Shown here: positions 39,039-46,001 of the stretch, piece after piece
How the letters are laid out: the number at the start of each line of letters is the position of its first letter
Position numbering within the stretch: position 1 is the stretch's first letter
Source: Archangium lansingense
GTDB lineage: Bacteria > Myxococcota > Myxococcia > Myxococcales > Myxococcaceae
Direction: 5' to 3'
Length of the DNA: 64,000 bases
Assembly: GCF_026626635.1 (NCBI RefSeq)
Contig: NZ_JAPNKA010000001.1
Location: forward strand, 6,076,001 to 6,140,000
The notes under the pieces: model-generated
What the model was told of the DNA's origin: nothing
Databases searched by the model: none
What the model saw: the letters and a program-made list of their open reading frames with translations, nothing else
Position numbers and translations under genes: made by a program

Positions 39039-40700
39039 ATGATGGCCTCTGGACGCTGGCTGTATCGCTGGGGCGCGGTGCTCGCCCTGGCTGTGATGCT
39101 CACCTCGCAGGCCGCGCTCGCCGAGCGCGTGGCCGTCTCCGCGATTGAAGGAGACAAGAACAACAAGCTGCGCGCCCAGGTGACGGGGCTCCTGCGCAAG
39201 ACGCGAAAGGTGCAGGTGCTGCCGCCCGCGGCGTGGGCCAAGGCGGCCGCGAAGCAGAAACTGCGAGGCCAGGCCGCCGTGGACCCCCGGGCGGTGGCTC
39301 GCCTGGCACCGAAGCTCAAGGTGGATGCCGTGCTCACGGGCTCGGCGGGGCGGACCTACAGCACCTTCAACGCCCGGCTCCTCGACGAGAACGGCCAGGA
39401 GGTGTGGACCGGGGAGTTCGTGCTGCAGCGCGGATTGCTCCCGAAGTATGAGGCCCGGAAGTTCACCCAGGCGGTGCTCGACGCGGTGAAGGCGGCGAAC
39501 GCGCCTGCTGTCGCGCCCCCGCCAGCGCCCGAGCAGCCGCCCGTGGCCGACTCCGCGCCCGTCCCCGCCCCTCAGCCTGCGCCTACGGTGGAGCAGCCAG
39601 CGCCCGAGCCCCACGCGGCGGGCAAGGGAGAGCCGGAGGCGGTGAAGCCGGCCCGTCCGCTGGAGCCCGAGCCGTCGCCAGCGCAGGGGACCGCCTCCGC
39701 TCCAAAGTCCGAGGCCACGCCTCGGGCGCCGAAGCCTGCGCTTGTTCCGGAGTCCAAGCCCGTGCCCGCGTGGGTGGAGCTGGACGAGGAGTCGCACACG
39801 TACCTCACGGAGCTCGAGGGCAGTGGCGGAGGTTTTCCTGAGGAGGAGGGGGTAGCGGCCGAGGGCCGGATGCCTCCGCGGTTGAAGGTGCTGCTGGGGG
39901 CGCCGGTGACGTGGCGCCGGTATTGCGCGCGGCCGGGTGCGACGTCGTGCGCCGAGTACGACGCCCGGCCTCCGGAGCAGCAGGTGGGGGACATCACGGA
40001 CTTCACCTCGAATGCGCCGTACGTGGGGATCGCCGCGGAGGCGGAGGTGTTCCCTCTGGCGCACTGGCCGACGCTGCTGCGCGGTGTGGGGCTCACGCTG
40101 GCCTACCAGCGCAGCTTCGCGCGGACGACGGTGCAGGTGTCGACGCCCGTTGGAGAGACGCCCGAGCGTGAGGTGTACGCAACGGACACGGCTTACGGAG
40201 CCATGCTCGCGTACCGCTACTTCTTCGACCTGGGGAAGGAGGGGACGCCGCTGTTCGGCTACGCCGGGCTGCGGGTGGGGGCGCTCGGCCGGGAGTTCGA
40301 CGTAGGCGAGCAGGTGGAGACGCCGCTGCCGGTGGTGCACCGGTTCTACCCGGCGGTGGGGCTGGACGTGTCGGTGCCGTTGATGCGCCTGGTTCGTATC
40401 CAGGGCTCGGGTCAGCTCTTCCTGCGGCCCAATCCCGGGCAGTCGCCCTGGGGGGACGCTGATGGCTCGCTGGCGGCCGAGGTGCGCGACTACGGCGAGG
40501 CGGTGTCGAGCCTGGGCTGGGCGGCGGAGCTGGGCGTGGCGGGCGACATCTGGGGCCCGATTGGCTACTCCGCGCGTTTCCGGCTGGAGTCCTACAAGGA
40601 TCGCTACACGGGGCAGGGCACCCGGCGCGGCTGGACCGAGGGCGGTGTGGCCGAGGAGTCCTACTCGAGCATCATCGCGGGGGTCACCGCCTCCTGGTGA
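39039..40700 (+). CDS. Secreted outer-membrane-like protein with Pro/Ala linker
   Basis: 553 aa. The signal peptide (WGAVLALAVMLTSQAALA) is followed by a ~120-residue periplasmic domain (RVAVSAIEGDKNNKLRAQVTGLLRKTRKVQVLP, KVDAVLTGSAGRTYSTFNARLLDENGQEV) that resembles TolB-N/FlgT-like lipoprotein domains. A long Pro/Ala/Glu linker (~155-245) then leads to a region of alternating strands (LLRGVGLTLAYQRSFARTTVQVST, YRYFFDLGKEGTPLFGYAGLRVGALG, VAGDIWGPIGYSARFRLESYKDRY). The protein ends ASW, an aromatic C-terminus typical of beta-barrels. Two tandem ATGs are possible; both fit the signal peptide. Probably an outer-membrane barrel tethered to a periplasmic module. Confidence 0.72.
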   Translation: MMASGRWLYRWGAVLALAVMLTSQAALAERVAVSAIEGDKNNKLRAQVTGLLRKTRKVQVLPPAAWAKAAAKQKLRGQAAVDPRAVARLAPKLKVDAVLTGSAGRTYSTFNARLLDENGQEVWTGEFVLQRGLLPKYEARKFTQAVLDAVKAANAPAVAPPPAPEQPPVADSAPVPAPQPAPTVEQPAPEPHAAGKGEPEAVKPARPLEPEPSPAQGTASAPKSEATPRAPKPALVPESKPVPAWVELDEESHTYLTELEGSGGGFPEEEGVAAEGRMPPRLKVLLGAPVTWRRYCARPGATSCAEYDARPPEQQVGDITDFTSNAPYVGIAAEAEVFPLAHWPTLLRGVGLTLAYQRSFARTTVQVSTPVGETPEREVYATDTAYGAMLAYRYFFDLGKEGTPLFGYAGLRVGALGREFDVGEQVETPLPVVHRFYPAVGLDVSVPLMRLVRIQGSGQLFLRPNPGQSPWGDADGSLAAEVRDYGEAVSSLGWAAELGVAGDIWGPIGYSARFRLESYKDRYTGQGTRRGWTEGGVAEESYSSIIAGVTASW

Positions 40701-40724
40701 GACCCCGGGCGATGCCCCGGGCCG

Positions 40725-41471
40725 TCACACCGAGATGAGGCCCTTGCGGATGCCCTCGGTGACGGCCTCGACGCGGTTGGTGACCTCGAGCTTGCGGTAG
40801 ATGTGCTCGAGGTGGGTGCGGATGGTGGCCTTGGAGAGGTTGAGCAGCCGGGCCGCCTCGCTGTTGGACACACCCTTGGCGATGAGCTGGAGCAGCTCCG
40901 TCTCGCGGTTGGACAGCGGCTTGAGCAGGGGCTCGCTGGCCTCGGAGGGCGCGGCGGCCGGGGGCTCGGGCGCGGCGGGGGCGGGCGGTGAGGCCACGGG
41001 CTCGGTGGGCACGGGGCCCGAGTCCGGCTCCACGCGGAAGTGGCGCAGCAGTCGGCGCGCGAGGCTGGGCTGGATGACGGTGCCGCCAGCGCGCACCTCC
41101 TTGATGGCCTCGATGATCTTGTCCGCGGGCGTGCCCTTGAGCAGGTAGCCCGAGGCCCCGGCCTTCACGGCTTCGAGGACTTTGTCCTCCTCGTCGAAGA
41201 TGGTGAAGATGAGGATCTCCACCTGGGGCCACCGCGCCTTGACCTCGCGGGTGACGTCGATGCCGCTCATGCGAGGCAGGCCCAGGTCCAGCAGGAGGAC
41301 GTCCGGATTCACCCGGGGCACCTCCTCGAGCGCGGCCTCGCCGGACAGCGCGGTGCCAACGATGGTGATGTCCTGGTTGCTCTCGAGCAGGCGGAGCTGG
41401 TTCTTGAGGATCTTCGTCTGATCCTCGACGACGAAGACGCGGATGGGGGAGGGCGCGATCGCTTCGGTCAT
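40725..41471 (-). CDS. NarL/FixJ-type response regulator
   Basis: 248 aa. Receiver domain: acidic pair in VVEDQTK, phospho-acceptor Asp62 in LLLDLGLP, and SGYLLKGTP. A Pro/Ala-rich linker (~135-180) joins it to a LuxR-type HTH (LSNRETELLQLIAKGVSNSEAARLLNLSKATIRTHLEHIYRKLEV). The start overlaps the end of the sensor kinase gene by 4 nt (ATGA), so the pair is translationally coupled and almost certainly cognate. Target genes cannot be inferred. Confidence 0.95.
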   Translation of the reverse strand: MTEAIAPSPIRVFVVEDQTKILKNQLRLLESNQDITIVGTALSGEAALEEVPRVNPDVLLLDLGLPRMSGIDVTREVKARWPQVEILIFTIFDEEDKVLEAVKAGASGYLLKGTPADKIIEAIKEVRAGGTVIQPSLARRLLRHFRVEPDSGPVPTEPVASPPAPAAPEPPAAAPSEASEPLLKPLSNRETELLQLIAKGVSNSEAARLLNLSKATIRTHLEHIYRKLEVTNRVEAVTEGIRKGLISV

Positions 41472-42748
41472 GGGCTGGTAGGTAGGGAGAAGGATACGCG
41501 GGTGCCGTTACCTGGCGCCGAGTCCACGATGAGGGTACCGCCGATCTTCATGGCCCGCTCGCGCATATTGAGCAGGCCATAGTGCCCGCGAGGCGTCTGC
41601 TTCAGGTCGAAGCCCTTGCCGTCGTCGCGGACGATGAGGTGCACCCGGTCCAGGTCGTAGTCGAGCTTCACCTGCACCTGCTTGGGCTCGGCGTGTTTGA
41701 CGGCGTTGGAGAGGCACTCCTGGAGGATGCGGAAGAGGGTGAGCTGGGCATCCGGGGTCAGCTTGCGGGGCAGGCCGGTGCGCTCGAAGCGCAGGTCCAC
41801 CTGGGTGCGGTCGCCGAACGTCTTCACGTAGTCCTCGAGCCCCTGGGTCAGCTCGAAGTCCTCGCGCATCATCTGCAGGTTGCGGCGCAGCTCCTCGATG
41901 GACTCCTCGGCGGTGGCCTTGAGCTCCTGGATTTCGGAGCGCAAGGAGTCGTCCTTCGCCATGCCGAGGATGAACTCGGACTGGATGATCATCGAGGAGA
42001 GCGAGGCGCCCAGGCCGTCGTGGATCTCCCGGGCCAGCCGGCTGCGCTCCTCCACCACGGCCAGCTCCTTGAGATCGCCCTGGAGCTCCACCACCTCGCG
42101 GTGGGAGGCGGCCTCGCGCTCGTTGAGGTACACGAGCACGTAGACGACGGTGAAGTTGAGCGCCGAGTACCACAGCAGGGTGAGGACCTCGACGGCGGTG
42201 ACCTCGCGGTTGAGGAGCAGATCCAGCCGGGCGGTGATGGGCAGCGCCAGCATGGAGGGGAGGATCGCCAGCGGCTTGGGGAAGAGGATGGCGAAGAGGG
42301 TGGTGAAGATGAGCTGCGTGCCGAGCAGCGGGCTCTGCAGACCACCGCCGACCTGGGGCTTGGCGATGAGCACCACCACGATGAGCAGATCGAAGCACAG
42401 GGTGATGTACGTCACCCAGCGGCCGGCCTTGGGGTGGTCGATGACGGTGAAGTTCGCGACGCTGTAGAGGAGCATCGCGAAGTAGCCGGCGAAGGCGAAG
42501 TTGCCCTGGAAGCCGAAGTAGGAGGACCAGTCGGGCACCGCGAGGATGGCCAGGCCCAGGGTGAGGAACATGAGGCGCGCGTAGAAGAGGGCGCGGGCTC
42601 GGGCCACGAAGCGATCCTGCTCCCACGAGGCCGCGGCCTGCTCGGCGGAGACGCTGTCGGTGAGCTTGCGCCGCTCGAGCACCGCGCGCACGCGAGCACG
42701 CCGGTGCGAGTCGGGATTGTCTTCTTCGAGCGCGAGGGCGGGTTCCAT
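41468..42748 (-). CDS. Membrane histidine kinase, NarX/DesK type
   Basis: 426 aa. Six or so membrane helices span res 55-210 (FLTLGLAILAVPDW, CFDLLIVVVLIAK, VVYVLVYLN), then a short coiled coil. The HisKA_3 H-box is EERSRLAREIHDGLGASLSS with His243. The HATPase_c domain shows N-box LQECLSNAVKHA, G1 DDGKGFD, and GHYGLLNMRERA/GNGTRVSF. There is no periplasmic sensor domain, so the signal is probably sensed in the membrane, as in DesK. It is coupled by ATGA to the NarL-type regulator. The N-terminal ~50 residues are charged and cytoplasmic. Confidence 0.93.
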   Translation of the reverse strand: MEPALALEEDNPDSHRRARVRAVLERRKLTDSVSAEQAAASWEQDRFVARARALFYARLMFLTLGLAILAVPDWSSYFGFQGNFAFAGYFAMLLYSVANFTVIDHPKAGRWVTYITLCFDLLIVVVLIAKPQVGGGLQSPLLGTQLIFTTLFAILFPKPLAILPSMLALPITARLDLLLNREVTAVEVLTLLWYSALNFTVVYVLVYLNEREAASHREVVELQGDLKELAVVEERSRLAREIHDGLGASLSSMIIQSEFILGMAKDDSLRSEIQELKATAEESIEELRRNLQMMREDFELTQGLEDYVKTFGDRTQVDLRFERTGLPRKLTPDAQLTLFRILQECLSNAVKHAEPKQVQVKLDYDLDRVHLIVRDDGKGFDLKQTPRGHYGLLNMRERAMKIGGTLIVDSAPGNGTRVSFSLPTSP

Positions 42749-42787
42749 CAGGCCGGCAAGCTTAAGGGACCTGCCGGGTTTTCGGGA

Positions 42788-42804
42788 ATCCCGTCACTCG
42801 GGAT
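42788..42804. terminator. Perfect hairpin between lipoprotein and kinase genes
   Basis: ATCCCG-TCACT-CGGGAT: 6-bp stem with a 5-nt loop, 34 nt after the lipoprotein stop and 40 nt before the kinase start, both on the minus strand. No T-run follows, so termination is uncertain. A second G/C stem (GCCCCC...GGGGGC, 42812-42831) lies next to it. Confidence 0.3.
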
Positions 42805-42837
42805 GATGCCTGCCCCCCTGGTTTTGGGGGCCGGGGA

Positions 42838-43215
42838 CTACTTCGCGGGCTGGGTGACGCAGGCCTTGCGGGCCTCGGGCTGGCGCTCGAAGACGAACTC
42901 GAGGCGGTCACGGCTCTCGCCGGTGGCCTCGTTGAAGAGCGGGGTGCCGCCCGCGTACATGGTGCCCTCGGCGTTGCCGTAGCTGTCCAGCTTGTGCTCC
43001 TGGAGCCACCGGTCCACGCAGGCCTCCACCGCGGCCTTGTCGCCACCCTGGGCCGTGGGGCCGGCATCGGTGGGGGCGGTGAGGCTGGCGCCGGAGGAGC
43101 CGGTCTGGCCGGCGTCGTTGGCGGAGGGGTTGTCGGCGGGCTGGTTCTCCCCGGTCTTCTTGGGGCAGCCAGTGGCGAGCAGGGCGACGGCGAGGAGGGC
43201 GAGCGCGTGTCTCAT
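42838..43215 (-). CDS. Small lipoprotein, function unknown
   Basis: 125 aa. The signal peptide LALLAVALLATGC ends at the lipobox Cys, followed by a Lys-Lys and a Ser/Asn/Pro linker. The folded part starts near residue 60 (AVEACVDRWLQEHKLDSYGNAEGTMYAGG) and ends with a Cys close to the C-terminus that may pair with the first one. TPLFNEATGESRDRLEFVFERQPEARKAC has no family I can name. SD GAGGA precedes the ATG. It is transcribed divergently from the E1 gene of the sulfur-carrier locus; whether it belongs to that locus is unknown. Confidence 0.72.
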   Translation of the reverse strand: MRHALALLAVALLATGCPKKTGENQPADNPSANDAGQTGSSGASLTAPTDAGPTAQGGDKAAVEACVDRWLQEHKLDSYGNAEGTMYAGGTPLFNEATGESRDRLEFVFERQPEARKACVTQPAK

Positions 43216-43280
43216 GAGTCCTCAAGAGGGAAGGAGCGGTGAAGGTGCTTCCGCGCCAGATGCGTGTGTCTGGGTGGCGA

Positions 43281-43325
43281 CGGGGCGGGGCGGGAAGATA
43301 TTCGTTCGGGTGCGGGGCGGGGCGG
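43281..43325. promoter_or_regulatory. 13-bp direct repeats, three helical turns apart, in a divergent promoter region
   Basis: CGGGGCGGGGCGG occurs at 43281-43293 and again at 43313-43325, start to start 32 bp, with an AT-richer GAAGATATTCGTTC between. The pair lies between the divergent lipoprotein and E1 starts, a sensible place for an operator. Confidence 0.4.
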
Positions 43326-43379
43326 CTTTTCGCCAGGCGGGGTTGACGGCGGACGGGGGGCTCGGCGAGGGTCGCGCGC

Positions 43380-44105
43380 GTGGAACGAGTGGCTTCGGCA
43401 CGGGTGCTGGTGGTGGGGGCGGGCGGATTGGGCTGTCCGGCCTCGCTGGCGCTCGCGCGCGCGGGCGTGGGACACCTGACGCTGGTGGACCCGGACCGGG
43501 TGGACGTGACGAACCTCCACCGGCAGCTCTGGCACCGCACCCCGGACGTGGGCCGGCTCAAGGTGGAGTCGGCGGCGGAGGGGCTGCGGCGCGCCTTCCC
43601 GGCCCTGCGGGTGGAGACGCTCGCCGAGCGGGTGGACGATCGCAACGCCGCCTCCTTGTTCCAGGCCCATGACGCGGTGGTGGATGCCACCGACGGTACG
43701 TCCACCAAGCTCTTCCTGTCGGACGTGGCGGTGGCCACCGGGGTGCCGCTCGTCTACGGCGGGGTGCTGCGGATGCAGGGGCAGGCGCTGCGCGTGGAGC
43801 CCGGCGGGCCCTGCCTGCGCTGCGTGTACGAGGAGCCCCCTTCGCCGGATGCGGTACCCACGTGCGCCCAGGCGGGGGTGCTTGGCTCGATGGCGGGGCT
43901 GGTGGGCGCGCTTCAGGCCATGCTGGTTCTGGAGCGGCTGTCGGGCTCGGCCCCGGCGGTGGACGGCACGGCCATACTGCACGTGCTCGACGGCGCCACG
44001 CTGCGGGGCCGCCAGGTGCGCGTGCGCCGCGCTCTCGATTGTGAGGGCTGCTCCCGCTCTCGCCCGCCCGTCTTCACCGAGGAGATCGACCGATGCATGC
44101 GGTGA
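43380..44105 (+). CDS. E1-like adenylyltransferase (ThiF/MoeB/HesA family), active type
   Basis: 241 aa from a GTG. ATP-binding GAGGLGCPASLALARAG, Asp/Arg motif DVTNLHRQLWH, Lys in GRLKVESA, Asp in DATDGTSTK, and the catalytic-Cys region PTCAQAGVLGSMAG are all present. Zinc ligands are CLRC and CEGC. It therefore should adenylate the Gly-Gly end of a ubiquitin-fold partner, presumably the protein at 44339. It lacks the ~20-residue N-terminal arm (RYSRQ...GQEKL) that usually opens the family and contacts the second subunit. That arm is found instead on the eroded paralogue at 44616. The 3' end overlaps the TusA-like gene by 13 nt, so this is one operon. Confidence 0.92.
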   Translation: MERVASARVLVVGAGGLGCPASLALARAGVGHLTLVDPDRVDVTNLHRQLWHRTPDVGRLKVESAAEGLRRAFPALRVETLAERVDDRNAASLFQAHDAVVDATDGTSTKLFLSDVAVATGVPLVYGGVLRMQGQALRVEPGGPCLRCVYEEPPSPDAVPTCAQAGVLGSMAGLVGALQAMLVLERLSGSAPAVDGTAILHVLDGATLRGRQVRVRRALDCEGCSRSRPPVFTEEIDRCMR

Positions 44106-44335
44106 CCCGGACGTTGGACATCACCCGTGAGGTCTGCCCCATGACGTACGTGCGCACCAAGCTGGCGCTGGAGGCGCTCGACGAGGGCGCGGTGCTGGAG
44201 GTGGTGCTGCGGGGGGATGAGCCGCTGAAGAACGTCCCGCGCAATGCCCGCGAGGAGGGCCACGAGGTGCTGTCGCTGGAGCCTCGGGGAGACGGGATGC
44301 ACCGGTTGCTGCTGCGCAAGCAGGGAGGAGCCTGA
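44093..44335 (+). CDS. TusA-like sulfur-relay protein
   Basis: 80 aa. The family signature CPMTYVRTKLALEAL gives the persulfide-carrying Cys15 followed by Pro, then the helix. The strand pattern LEVVLRGDEPLKNVPRNAREEGHEVLSLEPRG matches TusA/YedF. TusA-type proteins pass sulfane sulfur between proteins. Here it lies between an E1 and a ubiquitin-fold carrier, so it is a good candidate sulfur donor for forming the carrier thiocarboxylate (inference). The ATG is inside the end of the E1 gene (13-nt overlap). Confidence 0.9.
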   Translation: MHAVTRTLDITREVCPMTYVRTKLALEALDEGAVLEVVLRGDEPLKNVPRNAREEGHEVLSLEPRGDGMHRLLLRKQGGA

Positions 44336-44338
44336 GAG

Positions 44339-44611
44339 ATGGCCACGATTCGTATTCCCACCGCCATGCGGAGCCTTACGGGCAACAAGGGCGAGGTCCG
44401 CGTCGCAGGCGCCACGGTGGGCGAGGTGCTGAAGAACCTGGAGAAGGCGCACCCGGGAATCGGTCCGCGCGTGTTCGACGAGAAGGGCGCCGTGCGGCGC
44501 TACGTCAACGTGTTCCTCAACGACGAGGACATCCGTTTCCTGCAGGAGCTGTCCACGCCGGTGGCGGAGGGAGATCGCATCACGCTCATCCCGGCCATCG
44601 CGGGAGGGTAG
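44339..44611 (+). CDS. Ubiquitin-fold sulfur carrier (MoaD/ThiS/CysO-like) ending Gly-Gly
   Basis: 90 aa beginning MATIRIPTAMRSLTGNKGEV and ending TLIPAIAGG, the exposed diglycine needed for adenylation and thiocarboxylation. VNVFLNDEDIRFLQELSTPVAEGD matches the CysO/MoaD2 subgroup: mycobacterial CysO has the same length and the RYVNVFLNDED-like strand. SD GGGAGGAG lies 8 nt before the ATG; TusA stops 3 nt before. Likely role: sulfur carrier for cysteine (CysO-CysM route) or another thio-biosynthesis. Its neighbours, an E1 and a JAMM peptidase, fit the Mtb Mec+/CysO logic. No CysM-type synthase is present in the window. Confidence 0.93.
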   Translation: MATIRIPTAMRSLTGNKGEVRVAGATVGEVLKNLEKAHPGIGPRVFDEKGAVRRYVNVFLNDEDIRFLQELSTPVAEGDRITLIPAIAGG

Positions 44612-44615
44612 GGCC

Positions 44616-45227
44616 ATGGCGCTGCGCGAGGAGCAGATCCTCCGCTACTCGAGGCAGATCCTCCTGCGTGAGGTGGGCGGGCGAGGGCAGGAGAAGCTGC
44701 TGGCGGGAGGCGTGCGGCTGAAGGCGGCGGGGGCGGCGGGGCTGACGGCCGCGGCGTACGTGGCGGCCGGGGGCACTGCGGTGGAGTCGGGTCCCGAGCC
44801 CCTGGGGCCCGGTGCCGAGGGCTTCCTTGTCCAGGCGGGGGAGGTGGGCCGGTCGGGCTCGGAGGTGCTCGAGCGGGTGTTGCCGGAGCTCAACGCGGAT
44901 GCACTGCCCGCACGTGGTACCGGGCGCCTGGCGGAGCTGCCCGCGGCCTGGGACGGAGAAGGCCCCTGGGTGGCGCTGGGCGGTGATGGGACGCGAGGAG
45001 CGATCGTCTTCCGAGGCGCCGATGGGTGTGTCGAGTGTTTCGAGGCCACCACGGCCGCGCTGGGGGCTCTGCCCTCGGGGGCGCTCGGGGTAGGGTTGGG
45101 CGCCTTGGGTGCGCTGATCCTCCAGCGGTTGCTGATCGGGCTGGGGCCGGCGCTGGGCGCGTGCGGGTGGGAGGCTCCGGGCCTGCTGACGGACCTGTCG
45201 ATGAGGCGCTGTGGCAGGTGTGGTTGA
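44616..45227 (+). CDS. Eroded E1-like paralogue (pseudo-E1)
   Basis: 203 aa. The N-terminus REEQILRYSRQILLREVG followed by GRGQEKLL is the textbook N-terminal arm of ThiF/MoeB. The next region (VRLKAAGAAGLTAAAYVAAGG) aligns by position with the Rossmann loop VLVVGAGGLGSPAALYLAAAG but has lost GxGGxG. The Asp, Arg, Lys and catalytic Cys motifs are gone. A C-terminal GALGALILQRLL helix and a final CGRCG pair persist. The frame is fully open with normal codon use, so it is conserved as a protein rather than a decaying pseudogene. It has the arm that the active E1 at 43380 lacks, suggesting an active/inactive heterodimer (inference). Confidence 0.72.
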   Translation: MALREEQILRYSRQILLREVGGRGQEKLLAGGVRLKAAGAAGLTAAAYVAAGGTAVESGPEPLGPGAEGFLVQAGEVGRSGSEVLERVLPELNADALPARGTGRLAELPAAWDGEGPWVALGGDGTRGAIVFRGADGCVECFEATTAALGALPSGALGVGLGALGALILQRLLIGLGPALGACGWEAPGLLTDLSMRRCGRCG

Positions 45228-45300
45228 GTCCCACAACGTTTCCATGGGAAAACCCGATAATCCCCATTAGCCCCGTTGCGAGCTTCGGACGGGCGCGGCA

Positions 45301-45324
45301 GGCCCCTCGGGCCGGCGAGGGGCC
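45301..45324. promoter_or_regulatory. Perfect 9-bp hairpin upstream of the JAMM gene
   Basis: GGCCCCTCG-GGCCGG-CGAGGGGCC, 14 nt before the AGGAG SD of the JAMM gene. No T-run follows, so it is more likely an RNA processing, attenuation or stability element than a terminator. It lies 73 nt after the pseudo-E1 stop. Confidence 0.4.
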
Positions 45325-45348
45325 GCCGCGGTTGTTCCAGGAGCCAGG

Positions 45349-45837
45349 GTGAGTCCCCCGCTGCCAGAAGACTTGTCGGATGTCATCCGACACCTGGTGG
45401 CTTCCTATCCCCGGGAAGGTTGCGGGGTGCTGCTGCGCGCCGGGGACTCAGGGCCCTGGCGAGTCCGCCCCCTGCGCAACGTCCAGGACGAGCTTCATGC
45501 CCGAGAGCCTGTGCGTTTTCCTCGTACCTCCCGGACGGCCTATGCCTTCGAGCCGCGGGAGTGGCTCGGCGTCCTGATGGAGGCGGAGGCCCGGGGCGAA
45601 TACGTGGCCTGTGTATTCCACTCGCATGTGGACGGCGATGCGGACTTTTCCGAGGAGGACCGGCGCCAGGCCACCCCGGACGGAGAGCCCCTGCTTCCGG
45701 GGGTTTCCTACCTCGTGATCGCTATCCACTCGGGGTATGTCAGGGATGTGAAAATTTTCTGGTGGGAGTGCGGATTTTTTCGGGGCCTTCGTGTTTTGCT
45801 TGACTTTGAGTCGATCCACCCCTCGAAAATCCCTTGA
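45349..45837 (+). CDS. JAMM/MPN+ metallopeptidase (Mec+/Rad24-type)
   Basis: 162 aa from a GTG with AGGAG 5 nt upstream. The complete JAMM zinc site is visible: Glu23 in PREGCGVLL, then HSHVDGDADFSEED with His91, His93, Ser101 and Asp104 in the exact HxH-x7-S-xx-D spacing. Such enzymes hydrolyse bonds after the Gly-Gly of ubiquitin-fold carriers; in M. tuberculosis Mec+ frees cysteine from CysO-Cys. It is separated from the carrier operon by 121 nt containing a hairpin. The last ~30 codons are much richer in A/T than any other coding stretch here and encode an atypical tail (WWECGFFRGLRVLLDFESIHPSKIP), suggesting a recent 3' change or frameshift. Confidence 0.9.
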   Translation: MSPPLPEDLSDVIRHLVASYPREGCGVLLRAGDSGPWRVRPLRNVQDELHAREPVRFPRTSRTAYAFEPREWLGVLMEAEARGEYVACVFHSHVDGDADFSEEDRRQATPDGEPLLPGVSYLVIAIHSGYVRDVKIFWWECGFFRGLRVLLDFESIHPSKIP

Positions 45838-45891
45838 GAAGGCGGGCACTTGGCTGGCTGCCCCCCCTACCTGCGGAAAGGTGGGTGCGAA

Positions 45892-45921
45892 TTGTCAAAC
45901 GGTGCGTTTTTCGTCTATAAC
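45892..45921 (+). promoter_or_regulatory. Putative sigma70 promoter for the APS kinase gene
   Basis: TTGTCA (45892-45897), 18-nt spacer, TATAAC (45916-45921), in the most A/T-rich intergenic patch of the window. The predicted start (~45928) is ~74 nt before the ATG. A weaker TTGACT/TCGAAA pair lies at 45800-45828. Confidence 0.55.
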
Positions 45922-45957
45922 CCCCCCGACTTTTGATCTGCCGCGCTGTTGGGGGGG
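45921..45957 (+). promoter_or_regulatory. C7/G7 stem in the APS kinase leader
   Basis: Seven C (45921-45927) and seven G (45951-45957) can pair around a 23-nt loop in the region immediately around the predicted transcription start. It could affect initiation or leader stability. A similar C-run/G-run stem precedes the gene at 50209. Confidence 0.35.
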
Positions 45958-46001
45958 CACGGATGTAACCCCTTGGAGGCGCAGGGAGTTTGGGACCCGT
46001 T

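Noticed and set aside
42811..42831. Second G/C stem near the lipoprotein stop as a terminator
   Set aside because: No T-run on either strand and a long loop; weaker than the neighbouring perfect hairpin.
44616..45227. Calling the second E1-like gene a decayed pseudogene
   Set aside because: The frame is uninterrupted with normal codon use, an SD, tight operon spacing and preserved N-terminal arm and CxxC, so it is better treated as a conserved inactive paralogue.
43380..45837. A Bil-type antiphage ubiquitin conjugation system
   Set aside because: There is an E1, a ubiquitin-fold protein and a JAMM enzyme but no E2. The TusA-like and APS kinase neighbours point to sulfur metabolism.
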